A DNA stretch of 64,000 bases, taken from assembly GCA_000621765.1 (NCBI GenBank), contig KK211345.1, forward strand, positions 1 to 64,000. The letters are read 5' to 3'. Below, in pieces: positions 55,810 to 64,000 of this stretch. Both the position numbers and the translations under genes were made by a program. Below the pieces are notes generated by a model. The model made no database searches. It was not told the DNA's origin and saw only the letters and a list, made by a program, of their open reading frames with translations. Positions within the stretch are counted from its first letter, which is position 1; every line of letters starts with the position of its first letter. Source of the stretch: Ruminococcaceae bacterium AB4001 (GTDB lineage Bacteria; Bacillota; Clostridia; Saccharofermentanales; Saccharofermentanaceae).

Positions 55810-57068
55810 AGAGTAACGTATACGATTGCATAATTATAGGCGGTGGAGCTGCAGGCATGTTCTGTGCAGCCAAACTTGCCAAGTCTTTGTATTTCGGCCG
55901 CAAGATCCTGATAATCGAAGCTGGCCCCAGAGTCGGCCGCAAGCTCGCGCTTACAGGCAGCGGAAGATGCAATCTGTCCAATTCCGATATCGATATTTCC
56001 AGATATAATACCGACGATCCGGACAAGCTCGCGTCATGCTTTGAACGTTTCGGTGAAGCGGATACATGCTATTTCTTTGAGAATATCCTTGGTGTTGTCC
56101 TGGAGCAGAAGAATTCTCTTATCTATCCTTCGACCTACAAGAGTTCTACCGTTGTTGACGCTCTTAGATTTTATCTTTCCGATAACAACGTTGAGACTGA
56201 GCTTAAGGAGCGTGTGACTTCGATTACTGAGAACAGTCACATTTTCGAGATAAAGACAGAATCTAAGAAGGATTTCCTTGCCAAGAATGTCGTCATAGCG
56301 ACCGGTGGTATCACATATCCTGCTACCGGTTCGACAGGCGATGCAGCCAAGCTCCTCAAGAAGATTACCGACAACTCTTATTTTGTTCCATATAGGCCCG
56401 CGCTTACATCACTTAGTTCCGATATTTCCGGGATCAAAGGTCTTGCTGGCATAAGATGCAGGGGTGATGTTAAGATCGTTGACGGCAAAGGTGAAGTCAG
56501 GGCACAGTCTGAAGGCGAGATCCTGTTTACTAAGGAAGGCGGTATATCCGGCATCTGCGTAATGGATGTTTCAGATGCTGTCGTAAGGCTCATCGATAAC
56601 GGCGAAGAAGACGTCAAAGCCATACTCAATCTGACAGGAAAATCCGCTGGCGAGATATTCCAGATGATCTATATCAGAAGACAGATGTATGCGCACAGAT
56701 CATGTGCTGACGCCCTGTCCGGCATGCTGCTCCGCAATATCACGGATTTCGCCATGAAGAAGATGGGGCTTAAGTGTGACAAGATGACATTAAGAGAACT
56801 TAACGATTCCCAGATCGCCGAATTATCGAATCTTCTCTGCGCATTCCCGATACCTGTTACGGGATACGGTGATGTCGATAAGGCCCAGGTATCTTCGGGC
56901 GGATTAAAGCTCTTAAGACTTGACGATAACATGCAGGTCAAAGATCTTCCGGGGCTTTATCTGATCGGTGAGGCTGTTAACGTAAACGGTATCTGCGGCG
57001 GTTATAACCTGCAGTGGGCATGGACATCTGCTGCTCTTGCTGCGGAAGGAATATCTCAAAATGTTTGA
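55806..57068 (+). CDS. FAD-dependent oxidoreductase, HI0933/BaiN-like
   Basis: The 420-aa flavoprotein has the N-terminal Rossmann loop IIGGGAAGMFCAAK (9-22), LALTGSGRCNLSN, ATGGITYPATGSTGD and the C-terminal NGICGGYNLQWAWTSAALAAE, all hallmarks of the HI0933 family, which includes BaiN, a bile-acid 7-dehydroxylation reductase. No bile-acid genes are nearby, so a different substrate is likely. It overlaps the CYTH gene by 4 bp and the next flavoprotein by 8 bp. Confidence 0.9.
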   Translation: MKSNVYDCIIIGGGAAGMFCAAKLAKSLYFGRKILIIEAGPRVGRKLALTGSGRCNLSNSDIDISRYNTDDPDKLASCFERFGEADTCYFFENILGVVLEQKNSLIYPSTYKSSTVVDALRFYLSDNNVETELKERVTSITENSHIFEIKTESKKDFLAKNVVIATGGITYPATGSTGDAAKLLKKITDNSYFVPYRPALTSLSSDISGIKGLAGIRCRGDVKIVDGKGEVRAQSEGEILFTKEGGISGICVMDVSDAVVRLIDNGEEDVKAILNLTGKSAGEIFQMIYIRRQMYAHRSCADALSGMLLRNITDFAMKKMGLKCDKMTLRELNDSQIAELSNLLCAFPIPVTGYGDVDKAQVSSGGLKLLRLDDNMQVKDLPGLYLIGEAVNVNGICGGYNLQWAWTSAALAAEGISQNV

Positions 57069-58707
57069 GATAACCGTAAAGCCTGAGATTTCATCTGAAA
57101 GATCACCTGAAAAGACACCTGATTCCATTCTTATCTTCAGGTATATAAAACGTTTTGGCAATAAAGCCATGAAGCAGGGTGTGAAAGATATAGAAGCAGG
57201 AATTGCTGTTCTTGATATCTCTAAGAAATTCATCGATGCAAGACATGGAAAAGTCAGTATCTGCTACAGGTTTGATTTCATTAAGCCTGAAGACAGGAAA
57301 GCGCGCGAAGACGGGATATTCGCAAATGCCATGCCATACAGGGATAGCTTTGGTGAAGGCATGGAATTTAAGCGTCCGGTCGTTGTTGGTACCGGTCCTG
57401 CCGGCCTTTATGCAGCGCTGATCCTCGCAAGATACGGATTAAAGCCGATCGTGATCGAGCGCGGTCCTGAAATGGAACAACGCATAAAAGATACGGAAGC
57501 TTTCAAAGAGGGAAGAGCCGCTATAAAGAAAGATTCGAATATCCAGTTCGGAGAAGGCGGAGCGGGAACCTTTTCAGATGGAAAACTCTATTCAGGTATC
57601 AGTTCCGGTCTTAAGGATTTCGTTTTAAGGTCCCTGATAATGCACGGAGCGCCTTCCGACATCTTATATGATGCTCATCCTCATATCGGAACGGACAAGC
57701 TCAGAAAGGTCGTTACGGGCGTCAGGAACGATATAATATCGCTAGGCGGAGAAGTCAGGTTCAATACAACTTTTATGGGATATGGTACTGAAAAGGGAAG
57801 GCTCAAATGCATCACCGTAAAGGACAGTTCCTCTGTTTATGAAATCCAATGCGATAAGCTGATCCTTGCTATAGGACATTCGAGCAGGGATACATTCAGG
57901 GCGCTTGAGCATCTCGGATTGAACATGCAGTCGAAGCCGTTTTCGGTAGGCGTCAGGATAGAACATTTAAGGTCTGACATAGATAATTCCCAGTTTGGTT
58001 TCGATTCTGAGTATTCGCCCGACATAACTCCCGCAATCTATAAGCTTTCATGTGATACTGTTACAGGCCGTAAGCTTTATACATTCTGCATGTGCCCTGG
58101 TGGAGAAGTAGTTGCTGCGCAGAGCGATGACGGAAGTGTCTGTACCAACGGAATGAGCTTAAGGGCACGTGACAATGTAAACTCCAACAGCGCGATCCTT
58201 GTTCCCGTTGACCATAACGATTACGGCGAAGGCGTCCTTGACGGCGTCAGATTCCAGGAAACACTTGAACATGCTGCGTTTGCAGCCGGTGGAAGCACCG
58301 GAAAAGCTCCGTGCACAAGATACGGCGATCTGATGGAAAACAAGGTCACCGAAAGCTTTGGAAAGGTTCAGCCTTCTTATATGCCGGGAATCCGGACTGC
58401 AGATCTTTCAGAAGTCTTTCCTAAGGAAATCCTTGATACCATTAAAGACGGCGTAAGGCTCATGGGAAGGAAGATCAAGGGCTTTGACGATCCTGATGCC
58501 GTATTGACCGCAGTTGAGGCCAGGAGTTCATCTCCTGTAAGGCTTGTAAGAGACCCCGAAACATTCGAGAGTACCAATGTCGGCGGTATCTATCCATGCG
58601 GGGAAGGTGCGGGATATGCGGGAGGCATCATGTCATCTGCGATTGACGGAATAAAATGCGCTAATAAACTTGCCGTTTCTTTGCTCGATTCCTTAAAAAC
58701 AATCTAA
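57061..58707 (+). CDS. FAD-dependent dehydrogenase (COG2509-like)
   Basis: The 548-aa protein has an N-terminal domain of about 95 residues (FEITVKPEISSERSP start) then an FAD Rossmann loop VVVGTGPAGLYAALILAR and QFGEGGAGTFSDGKLYSG, ending with YPCGEGAGYAGGIMSSAIDG. These are the marks of the COG2509 group of uncharacterised FAD dehydrogenases. ATG 57061 overlaps the preceding flavoprotein; a frame from 57037 lacks a site. The pair may use the same electron donor, but that is speculation. Confidence 0.88.
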   Translation: MFEITVKPEISSERSPEKTPDSILIFRYIKRFGNKAMKQGVKDIEAGIAVLDISKKFIDARHGKVSICYRFDFIKPEDRKAREDGIFANAMPYRDSFGEGMEFKRPVVVGTGPAGLYAALILARYGLKPIVIERGPEMEQRIKDTEAFKEGRAAIKKDSNIQFGEGGAGTFSDGKLYSGISSGLKDFVLRSLIMHGAPSDILYDAHPHIGTDKLRKVVTGVRNDIISLGGEVRFNTTFMGYGTEKGRLKCITVKDSSSVYEIQCDKLILAIGHSSRDTFRALEHLGLNMQSKPFSVGVRIEHLRSDIDNSQFGFDSEYSPDITPAIYKLSCDTVTGRKLYTFCMCPGGEVVAAQSDDGSVCTNGMSLRARDNVNSNSAILVPVDHNDYGEGVLDGVRFQETLEHAAFAAGGSTGKAPCTRYGDLMENKVTESFGKVQPSYMPGIRTADLSEVFPKEILDTIKDGVRLMGRKIKGFDDPDAVLTAVEARSSSPVRLVRDPETFESTNVGGIYPCGEGAGYAGGIMSSAIDGIKCANKLAVSLLDSLKTI

Positions 58708-58773
58708 ATCTTTCCTATTTGAGTTATTATAGTCTCAGTTAATAATTCTCTTCTTGTAAGGAGGAAACTATAT

Positions 58774-59058
58774 ATGAACAGTGAAAAGAATACTGCGGTC
58801 GTTACCGTTTTGGGAAGAGACCGTGTCGGCATTATCGCTGATGTCTCAAGGCTTCTGGCAGATTACGGTATCAATATCAATGATATCTCCCAGACTATCC
58901 TTGATGACATCTTTACGATGGTCATGATGGTAGACCTTAAGGATGTCGTCATTGAAGAATCCGACATTTCCGAAAAGCTGACTGAGCTTGGCAAAAAGCT
59001 CGGTGTACAGATTACTATCCAACACACCGGTCTGTTCAATGCCATGCATACTATCTGA
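58774..59058 (+). CDS. ACT-domain protein (UPF0237)
   Basis: This 94-aa protein is a single ACT domain ([20 protein letters not shown], then [11 protein letters not shown]), a fold that binds amino acids or other small ligands to control a partner. AAGGAGG lies upstream of the ATG. It is 20 bp ahead of the UPF0210 gene; this pair is conserved widely in Bacillota, so the ACT protein probably regulates it. Confidence 0.92.
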   Translation: MNSEKNTAVVTVLGRDRVGIIADVSRLLADYGININDISQTILDDIFTMVMMVDLKDVVIEESDISEKLTELGKKLGVQITIQHTGLFNAMHTI

Positions 59059-59078
59059 TAAGTTTTCGAGAGGGTTAT

Positions 59079-60437
59079 ATGATTAACGATCATGAGATTA
59101 TAGAGACGATGCAGATGTTCAACGATCAGCATCTCGATATCCGTACGATCACGATGGGAATATCGCTTATGGACTGCGCTGCTCCGACAGTTGAGGAATC
59201 CTGCAACAGGATCTACGACAAGATCTGCAGATATGCAGGAAAGCTTGTTGAGACAGGAGAGCTCATCAGTAAGAAATACGGTATTCCGATCATCCACAAA
59301 AGAATTTCCGTTACTCCGATTTCAATAGTTGCTTCAGCCTGCGGCGCTAAGGACTATACTCCTTTTGCTCAGGTCCTGGATAAAGCAGCAAGAACCTGCG
59401 GAGTCAATTTCATCGGCGGCTTTTCCGCTCTCGTACAGAAGGGTTATACGAACTCTGATAAAGTCCTTATCGAATCGATCCCTGATGCGCTTGCAGCAAC
59501 GGAACTTGTATGTTCCAGTGTTAATGTTGCATCCACAAGGACAGGCATCAACATGGATGCTGTCCGTGATATGGGCGTGATAATCAAGAAGACGGCTGAA
59601 GCCACAAAAGATAAAGGCGCATTAGGCTGCGCTAAGCTCGTTGTCTTTGCAAATGCTCCTGAGGATAATCCGTTCATGGCAGGTGCTTTCTTAGGCCCCG
59701 GCGAGCCTGAATGCGTTATCAATGTAGGTATATCCGGTCCTGGCGTCGTAAAGCATGCATTAGAGCAGGTAAGAGGCAGAGATTTCGGTACGGTCGCAGA
59801 GACTATAAAGAAAGCTGCATTCAAAATCACCAGAGTCGGTGAACTCGTTGCCAGGGAAGCCTCCGAAAGACTTAAGGTTCCGTTTGGAATCATCGATCTT
59901 TCCCTTGCGCCCACGCCTGCAGTCGGTGACTCAGTAGCAAGGCTTCTTGAAGAATTCGGTCTTGAGACCTGCGGTACATGGGGTACGACTGCTGCACTCG
60001 CTATGCTTAACGATGCGGTCAAAAAGGGCGGTATCATGGCTTCTTCTTATGTCGGCGGTCTTTCCGGTGCATTCATTCCGGTATCCGAAGATGAGGGTAT
60101 GATCGCTGCTGCAAGTTCCGGTTCATTGAAGCTCGAAAAACTCGAAGCAATGACCTGCGTCTGCTCAGTCGGTCTCGACATGATCGCCATCCCCGGTGAT
60201 ACGACCGCTGAGACCATTTCAGGCATTATCGCTGACGAGATGGCAGTCGGTACGTTTAACAATAAGACGACAGCTGTAAGACTTATTCCCGTTCCCGGAA
60301 AGACAGTCGGCGACAGCGTTGAGTTTGGCGGCTTGTTGGGTACAGCTCCCATCATGGATGTTAACCGTGCTTCCTGCGCCGATTTCATACACAGAGGCGG
60401 AAGGATACCTGCACCTATACATTCAATGCGCAACTGA
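59079..60437 (+). CDS. UPF0210/DUF711 PFL-like protein
   Basis: The 452-aa protein belongs to UPF0210, a pyruvate-formate-lyase-fold family of unknown reaction. Visible conserved stretches include [26 protein letters not shown] (here [14 protein letters not shown]), [25 protein letters not shown] and [21 protein letters not shown]. The length is normal. GAGGG lies before the ATG. It follows the ACT protein, which is its usual neighbour. Confidence 0.93.
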   Translation: MINDHEIIETMQMFNDQHLDIRTITMGISLMDCAAPTVEESCNRIYDKICRYAGKLVETGELISKKYGIPIIHKRISVTPISIVASACGAKDYTPFAQVLDKAARTCGVNFIGGFSALVQKGYTNSDKVLIESIPDALAATELVCSSVNVASTRTGINMDAVRDMGVIIKKTAEATKDKGALGCAKLVVFANAPEDNPFMAGAFLGPGEPECVINVGISGPGVVKHALEQVRGRDFGTVAETIKKAAFKITRVGELVAREASERLKVPFGIIDLSLAPTPAVGDSVARLLEEFGLETCGTWGTTAALAMLNDAVKKGGIMASSYVGGLSGAFIPVSEDEGMIAAASSGSLKLEKLEAMTCVCSVGLDMIAIPGDTTAETISGIIADEMAVGTFNNKTTAVRLIPVPGKTVGDSVEFGGLLGTAPIMDVNRASCADFIHRGGRIPAPIHSMRN

Positions 60438-60442
60438 TATTG

Positions 60443-61195
60443 ATGAAAAAAGAAGAGGTAAAGATCCCGGATGAAGAAGTGCTCTCTGATAACACTCAGA
60501 GTGACGAGCCGGCGATTCCTAAGAAATCTAAGCCCAGACGCTTTTGGGAATATGTGACGGATTATAAGCGCAAGACTGTTGCGCTTACTCTGCCTTCGAT
60601 CATTTTCGATATCGCATATTCCGGATTTCTTTTTGCGATGTCGGTCTTAACATTATCGATCTGGCTTCTAATCATGTCTCTTTATACATTTCTTCTGTTC
60701 CTGCTCCGAGTAAATGTGCTCTACAGAGCAGGCAGGGGAGCTGTGTTTAAGGAAAAGCGCTTCAGTGAGAGAAGGAATTACAGGAAGTTTTCAAGGAACC
60801 TGATATTCCTTGATCTGCTGATAGCGTTTAATGTCTACATAATCGTTGAGCTCAATGTTCTTCACGATTATCACGGCATACTTATCTATGCATTCGGTAT
60901 TTATGTTGCTTATAAATGCTTACTTGCGATCATCAACATGTTTAAGGCCCACAAGTCCCAATCCCTTACAGCCGTATCGCTTCGCAAGATCGGAATTACC
61001 GATGCCCTGATATCCTTATTGGCACTTGAGTGGGCATTGTCTCACAGAGATATCGGTAATCTCTCTTTAATTGCACTGAAGATCGAGAAGTATTCGGGTA
61101 TTGCCGTAGTGCTGATCATATTCCTGATGGGATTTGCCGGCGCCATAACGTGTATAAGATTAAAAGCTAAAGAAAAGAAAGAAGGAAAACTATAA
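60443..61195 (+). CDS. Multi-helix membrane protein of unknown function
   Basis: The 250-aa protein has a charged N-terminus (about 1-50), then about six hydrophobic helices in three pairs. No family is recognised. I take ATG 60443; the TTG just before it is in frame but unneeded. It lies 5 bp after UPF0210 and ends with TAA directly against the ATG of the GH13 gene, so the two are translationally close. Confidence 0.7.
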   Translation: MKKEEVKIPDEEVLSDNTQSDEPAIPKKSKPRRFWEYVTDYKRKTVALTLPSIIFDIAYSGFLFAMSVLTLSIWLLIMSLYTFLLFLLRVNVLYRAGRGAVFKEKRFSERRNYRKFSRNLIFLDLLIAFNVYIIVELNVLHDYHGILIYAFGIYVAYKCLLAIINMFKAHKSQSLTAVSLRKIGITDALISLLALEWALSHRDIGNLSLIALKIEKYSGIAVVLIIFLMGFAGAITCIRLKAKEKKEGKL

Positions 61196-62506
61196 ATGTG
61201 GTATGAAGAATCAGTGTTTTATCAGATCTATCCGTTGGGATTCTGCGGAGCTCCTTTTGAGAACGACGGAATTCCCGAATCGAGGATCTTAAAAGTCCTG
61301 GACTGGATCCCTCACATGAAAAAACTCGGGATCAATGCCATATATTTCTCTCCCGTATTCGAATCAGATACACACGGATATAACACAAGAGATTACGGTC
61401 TTATCGATACGCGACTCGGCACGAACGATGACTTTAAAAAGGTCGTTGACGCACTTCATGAAGAAGGAATCAGAGTTGTTCTTGACGGTGTTTTCAATCA
61501 CGTCGGAAGAGGCTTCTGGGCATTCCGTGACGTTCAGGAAAAGCGCTGGGATTCTCCTTATAAAGACTGGTTCCATCTTTCGTTCGAAGGCAATTCCAAT
61601 TACAATGACGGCTTCTGGTACGAAGGCTGGGAGGGCAATTACGATCTCGTAAAGCTCAACCTAAGAAATCCTGCAGTCATTGACCACATTCTCGATAAGG
61701 TTAATTACTGGATCGATTTCTTTGATATCGACGGATTAAGGCTCGATGTTGCTTATTGCCTTGATCACGAGTTCTTAAGAAGACTCCGTGAATTCACAGA
61801 TTCCAAGAAGGCTGATTTCTTCCTGTTAGGTGAAGTGCTTCATGGTGAATACGGCAGGATGCTCAATGAGATGCATCTTCATTCTCTTACAAATTATCAG
61901 TGCTATAAGGGCATTTACTCATCTTTTAATTCATCCAACATGTTCGAGATAATGCATTCTCTCATGCGTCTCTTCGGACCTGAGGACTGGACGGTATGCA
62001 GGGGAGCGCATCTCCTGTCATTTGCAGATAACCATGACGTAACGAGGATCGCATCCATCTTAAACGATGAAAGATGTCTTCCTCTCGTCTATACACTTGT
62101 GTTTACTATGCCCGGTATCCCTTGTGTTTACTATGGTTCTGAGTGGGGAGCAAAGGCCAGAAAAGAAGATGGAGACCCTGCTCTCCGTGCCTGTTTTGAC
62201 AAGCCCGAATGGAACGGATTAACTGACCATATCGCAAGGCTTTCCGAAGCGAAAAAGAACAGCAATGCGCTTAATTACGGCGGCTTAAGGATCGTAGTGC
62301 TTACGAATAAGCAGTGCATCTTTGAGAGAAACTCCGGAGATCAGAGAGTTATGGTCGCGATCAATATGGATTCCAATCCTTATACTGCGCACTTTGATGC
62401 AGGGTGTGGTCAGGCAAAAGAACTGATATCAGGCACCATACATGATTTCGGCGGCGGATCAACATTGCAGCCTTATTCATCTGAGATCTGGCTGATGGAA
62501 AGGTAA
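61196..62506 (+). CDS. GH13 alpha-amylase-family glycosidase
   Basis: This 436-aa cytosolic enzyme is an alpha-glucan hydrolase or transglycosylase. The GH13 motifs are DGVFNHVG (region I), DGLRLDVAY with nucleophile D184, LLGEVLHG with acid/base E213, and FADNHD with D281. It lacks a signal peptide and the N-terminal domain of maltogenic enzymes, and it ends in a short beta domain. A cyclomaltodextrinase- or sucrose-phosphorylase-like role cannot be separated. It begins right after the preceding stop codon. Confidence 0.92.
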   Translation: MWYEESVFYQIYPLGFCGAPFENDGIPESRILKVLDWIPHMKKLGINAIYFSPVFESDTHGYNTRDYGLIDTRLGTNDDFKKVVDALHEEGIRVVLDGVFNHVGRGFWAFRDVQEKRWDSPYKDWFHLSFEGNSNYNDGFWYEGWEGNYDLVKLNLRNPAVIDHILDKVNYWIDFFDIDGLRLDVAYCLDHEFLRRLREFTDSKKADFFLLGEVLHGEYGRMLNEMHLHSLTNYQCYKGIYSSFNSSNMFEIMHSLMRLFGPEDWTVCRGAHLLSFADNHDVTRIASILNDERCLPLVYTLVFTMPGIPCVYYGSEWGAKARKEDGDPALRACFDKPEWNGLTDHIARLSEAKKNSNALNYGGLRIVVLTNKQCIFERNSGDQRVMVAINMDSNPYTAHFDAGCGQAKELISGTIHDFGGGSTLQPYSSEIWLMER

Positions 62507-62515
62507 ATTAACTGT

Positions 62516-63667
62516 TTACGACGGACGGACCGTTCCGCATTCGGGGCAGAACCTGCCTTCGTTTTCGGAGCCGCAGTTAGGACACTTCCATTTAGCCACT
62601 GGCTTTGCGCATCCGCAGTTACAGCAGAATTTTCCGCTGTTCTCGGTGCCGCAGCTGCATTTCCATGTTTCTCCGGATGCAGAAACAGGCGCATTTGCCG
62701 AAATGGAGGGCGAAGGCTGAGCCGGCTGAGCCGGCGGAAGATTGCCCGGCATCATGCCAATACTGCCAAAAATCATACCCGGGTTCGCGTTTTCATTTTC
62801 CTGCTCGCTTAAATCAATTATTTTTCCGGTCTTTATGCATTCATTAATCAGCTCATCTATTTTTCTGATCACTTTGGTCTGTAATTCCCAGAAAGAGCTG
62901 CGGTCAATGGTACGGGTTACTATTTTCTCACCTGTGATGGCGCTGTCATCGAATGTGAATGTCATATGCGACGAGGAAGAGTAATCAGTCATGGCGAAAG
63001 GGAATGGGATGGGTTTGATCTGAGCCATCTCCGCAATTCGGCTCTCAGCAACATATGCGCGAAGTTTATCTGCTTCTTCTTTTCCACCGATGTATTTTGA
63101 GAAGGTTTGTTTTTCGTAGCTGCTGTCGGAGCGCTGTATAATTACGGTTCCGTCATCCTGCCAGGTAACTGATTCTCTGTTTGAAGAACCGCTGTTCATA
63201 GTCATTCCGTGGCTTGAAGAGTAGGTTTCGATCATTACTACCGGTCCGTGTGTTTCAGGCGCCAGGTCGTCTAAAGTCGGCTGGTTCTTCCTGAATGGGG
63301 CAAGAATATCCGCAGCTTCCGAAGAATTGTATTTTTCCTGGGATTCATCGGTCAATTTAAAAGAATCGATCTCAACAGTAGCTGTGATCCCAATCTTTTG
63401 TAAGGCTTCTTCAAAATAACTGCCTAACAGTCTTTCCGTTTTTGAATCGACGATGCTGTCTGTCGGCCAATTCTCAAAGCTGTCTTTTGCTATCGGATTG
63501 ATGTTTGATCTGATGGCAGCTTTAAGATCATCCTCAGTCTGATAAAGTGATGTGTCATATTCGAAAACTTCTGCTTTTCCACAGAACTCTGCTTCAAGCG
63601 TTCCTTCAACTTTAGGTTCCTTGAATTCAACAGGTTCAGAAGTTTTAAACGGAATAAATACGCTCAT
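62516..63667 (-). CDS. Double zinc-ribbon protein of unknown function
   Basis: The 383-aa protein has an uncharacterised N-terminal part (about 1-310, rich in acidic residues, with a Ser-rich stretch near 158-172), a proline-rich linker (about 300-320) and two C-terminal zinc ribbons, WKCSCG...CCNCG and WKCPNCG...CPECG. Such ribbons often mediate protein contacts. GGGAGG precedes ATG 63667; a frame from 63694 adds no support. TATAAT lies upstream on the - strand. No signal peptide, so cytosolic. Confidence 0.75.
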   Translation of the reverse strand: MSVFIPFKTSEPVEFKEPKVEGTLEAEFCGKAEVFEYDTSLYQTEDDLKAAIRSNINPIAKDSFENWPTDSIVDSKTERLLGSYFEEALQKIGITATVEIDSFKLTDESQEKYNSSEAADILAPFRKNQPTLDDLAPETHGPVVMIETYSSSHGMTMNSGSSNRESVTWQDDGTVIIQRSDSSYEKQTFSKYIGGKEEADKLRAYVAESRIAEMAQIKPIPFPFAMTDYSSSSHMTFTFDDSAITGEKIVTRTIDRSSFWELQTKVIRKIDELINECIKTGKIIDLSEQENENANPGMIFGSIGMMPGNLPPAQPAQPSPSISANAPVSASGETWKCSCGTENSGKFCCNCGCAKPVAKWKCPNCGSENEGRFCPECGTVRPS

Positions 63668-63742
63668 GAAAGCCTCCCGGGTCATTTTTTTCATTATATA
63701 TCAAAAGAATTTTCAATGTCCTGAGCAGAAAAGAATGCTTAG

Positions 63743-63751
63743 TGGTAAAAT
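63743..63751 (+). promoter_or_regulatory. Extended -10 TGGTAAAAT
   Basis: TGG plus TAAAAT lies 46 bp before the lipoprotein ATG. No good -35 is visible. Confidence 0.4.
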
Positions 63752-63797
63752 GCTACAGATAGTGTATTTGTTTAATTAATGCTTCTGGAGGGGATTT

Positions 63798-64000
63798 ATG
63801 AAGTTAAAAAAGTTCAGCGGCAGTAAAGTTATCTCCGCAGTTATGACAGGCGTTATGGTCTTAAGTTTCAGCGCCTGTGATTTTGGTGAAGAAGAATCTT
63901 ATGTCCATATTCCGGATATGACCACAACCACTAAAGAAGTTGAATACAGAACGGGTGAGGTTAATCCGATGCAGATGTCCGTCAATAAAGAGACGGGCGA
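63798..64000 (+). CDS. Predicted lipoprotein, cut by the window end
   Basis: Only the first 67 residues are visible. A basic start (KLKKFSGSK), a hydrophobic stretch and a lipobox LSFSAC (Cys27) indicate a signal-peptidase-II lipoprotein anchored to the outer face of the membrane. After the cysteine come acidic and Thr-rich residues, as usual for a linker. GGAGGGG precedes the ATG. The function depends on sequence outside the window; solute-binding protein is a common fate but not shown. Confidence 0.8.
   Translation, partial: MKLKKFSGSKVISAVMTGVMVLSFSACDFGEEESYVHIPDMTTTTKEVEYRTGEVNPMQMSVNKETG

Overview
The window looks like chromosome of an anaerobic, Gram-positive-type Bacillota, most likely class Clostridia (a gut or rumen lineage near Oscillospiraceae or Saccharofermentans is my inference). 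The reasons are strong GGAGG-type ribosome binding sites, TTGACA/TATAAT-like promoters, a CIRCE-controlled groES-groEL operon, an LCP cell-wall ligase, a giant two-domain BcrAD/BadFG-type activase typical of strict anaerobes, TrmFO (folate/FAD tRNA methylation), an exonuclease-dead PolA and many Clostridia-type uncharacterised membrane proteins. No outer-membrane genes are seen. Coding density is very high; only one gene-free stretch exceeds 300 bp (46828-47281). I found no tRNA, rRNA or CRISPR array.

Layout. 1-1059: right part of an IS21-family element (end of istA, full istB, terminal hairpin), which abuts a 5'-truncated cardiolipin synthase (to 2188). 2209-21394 (+): amidohydrolase, heterodimeric ABC exporter, murD, leuA, uppP, an orphan gene, the 1473-aa activase, polA-coaE and three small envelope genes, closed by a bidirectional terminator against ychF (-). 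22794-31516 (+): YifB/ComM-like ATPase, dprA, topA, trmFO, a YesL-like membrane protein, a membrane-anchored PP2C phosphatase and a degenerate PP2C-like protein. 31499-36099 (-): queA-tgt followed immediately by a domain-permuted GH3 glycosidase. 36240-39859 (+): SDR epimerase, trpB2, and a Q/P-rich membrane protein. 39871-42227 (-): two-component system. 42394-46827 (+): galE, LCP protein, groES-groEL. 46828-47281: repeat-bearing gap. 47282-49103: two small membrane proteins and an acyl-ACP thioesterase. 49189-55122: Gld-like ABC transporter operon with DUF4340 and DUF5711-like proteins. 55135-62506: CYTH phosphatase, two FAD oxidoreductases, ACT protein plus UPF0210 protein, a membrane protein and a GH13 enzyme. 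62516-63667 (-): double zinc-ribbon protein. 63798-end: start of a lipoprotein gene.

Functionally, many genes serve the envelope (murD, uppP, LCP, galE, exporter pairs, truncated cls, Gld-like system), nucleic-acid handling (polA, topA, dprA, YifB, trmFO, queA, tgt) and anaerobic or carbohydrate metabolism (activase, GH3, GH13). The least understood and most interesting parts are the YesL-like/PP2C/pseudo-PP2C trio, the Gld-like cluster, the queuosine-GH3 operon, the helically phased TGTCGG array upstream of the YifB-dprA-topA operon, and the palindrome and direct repeats downstream of groEL.
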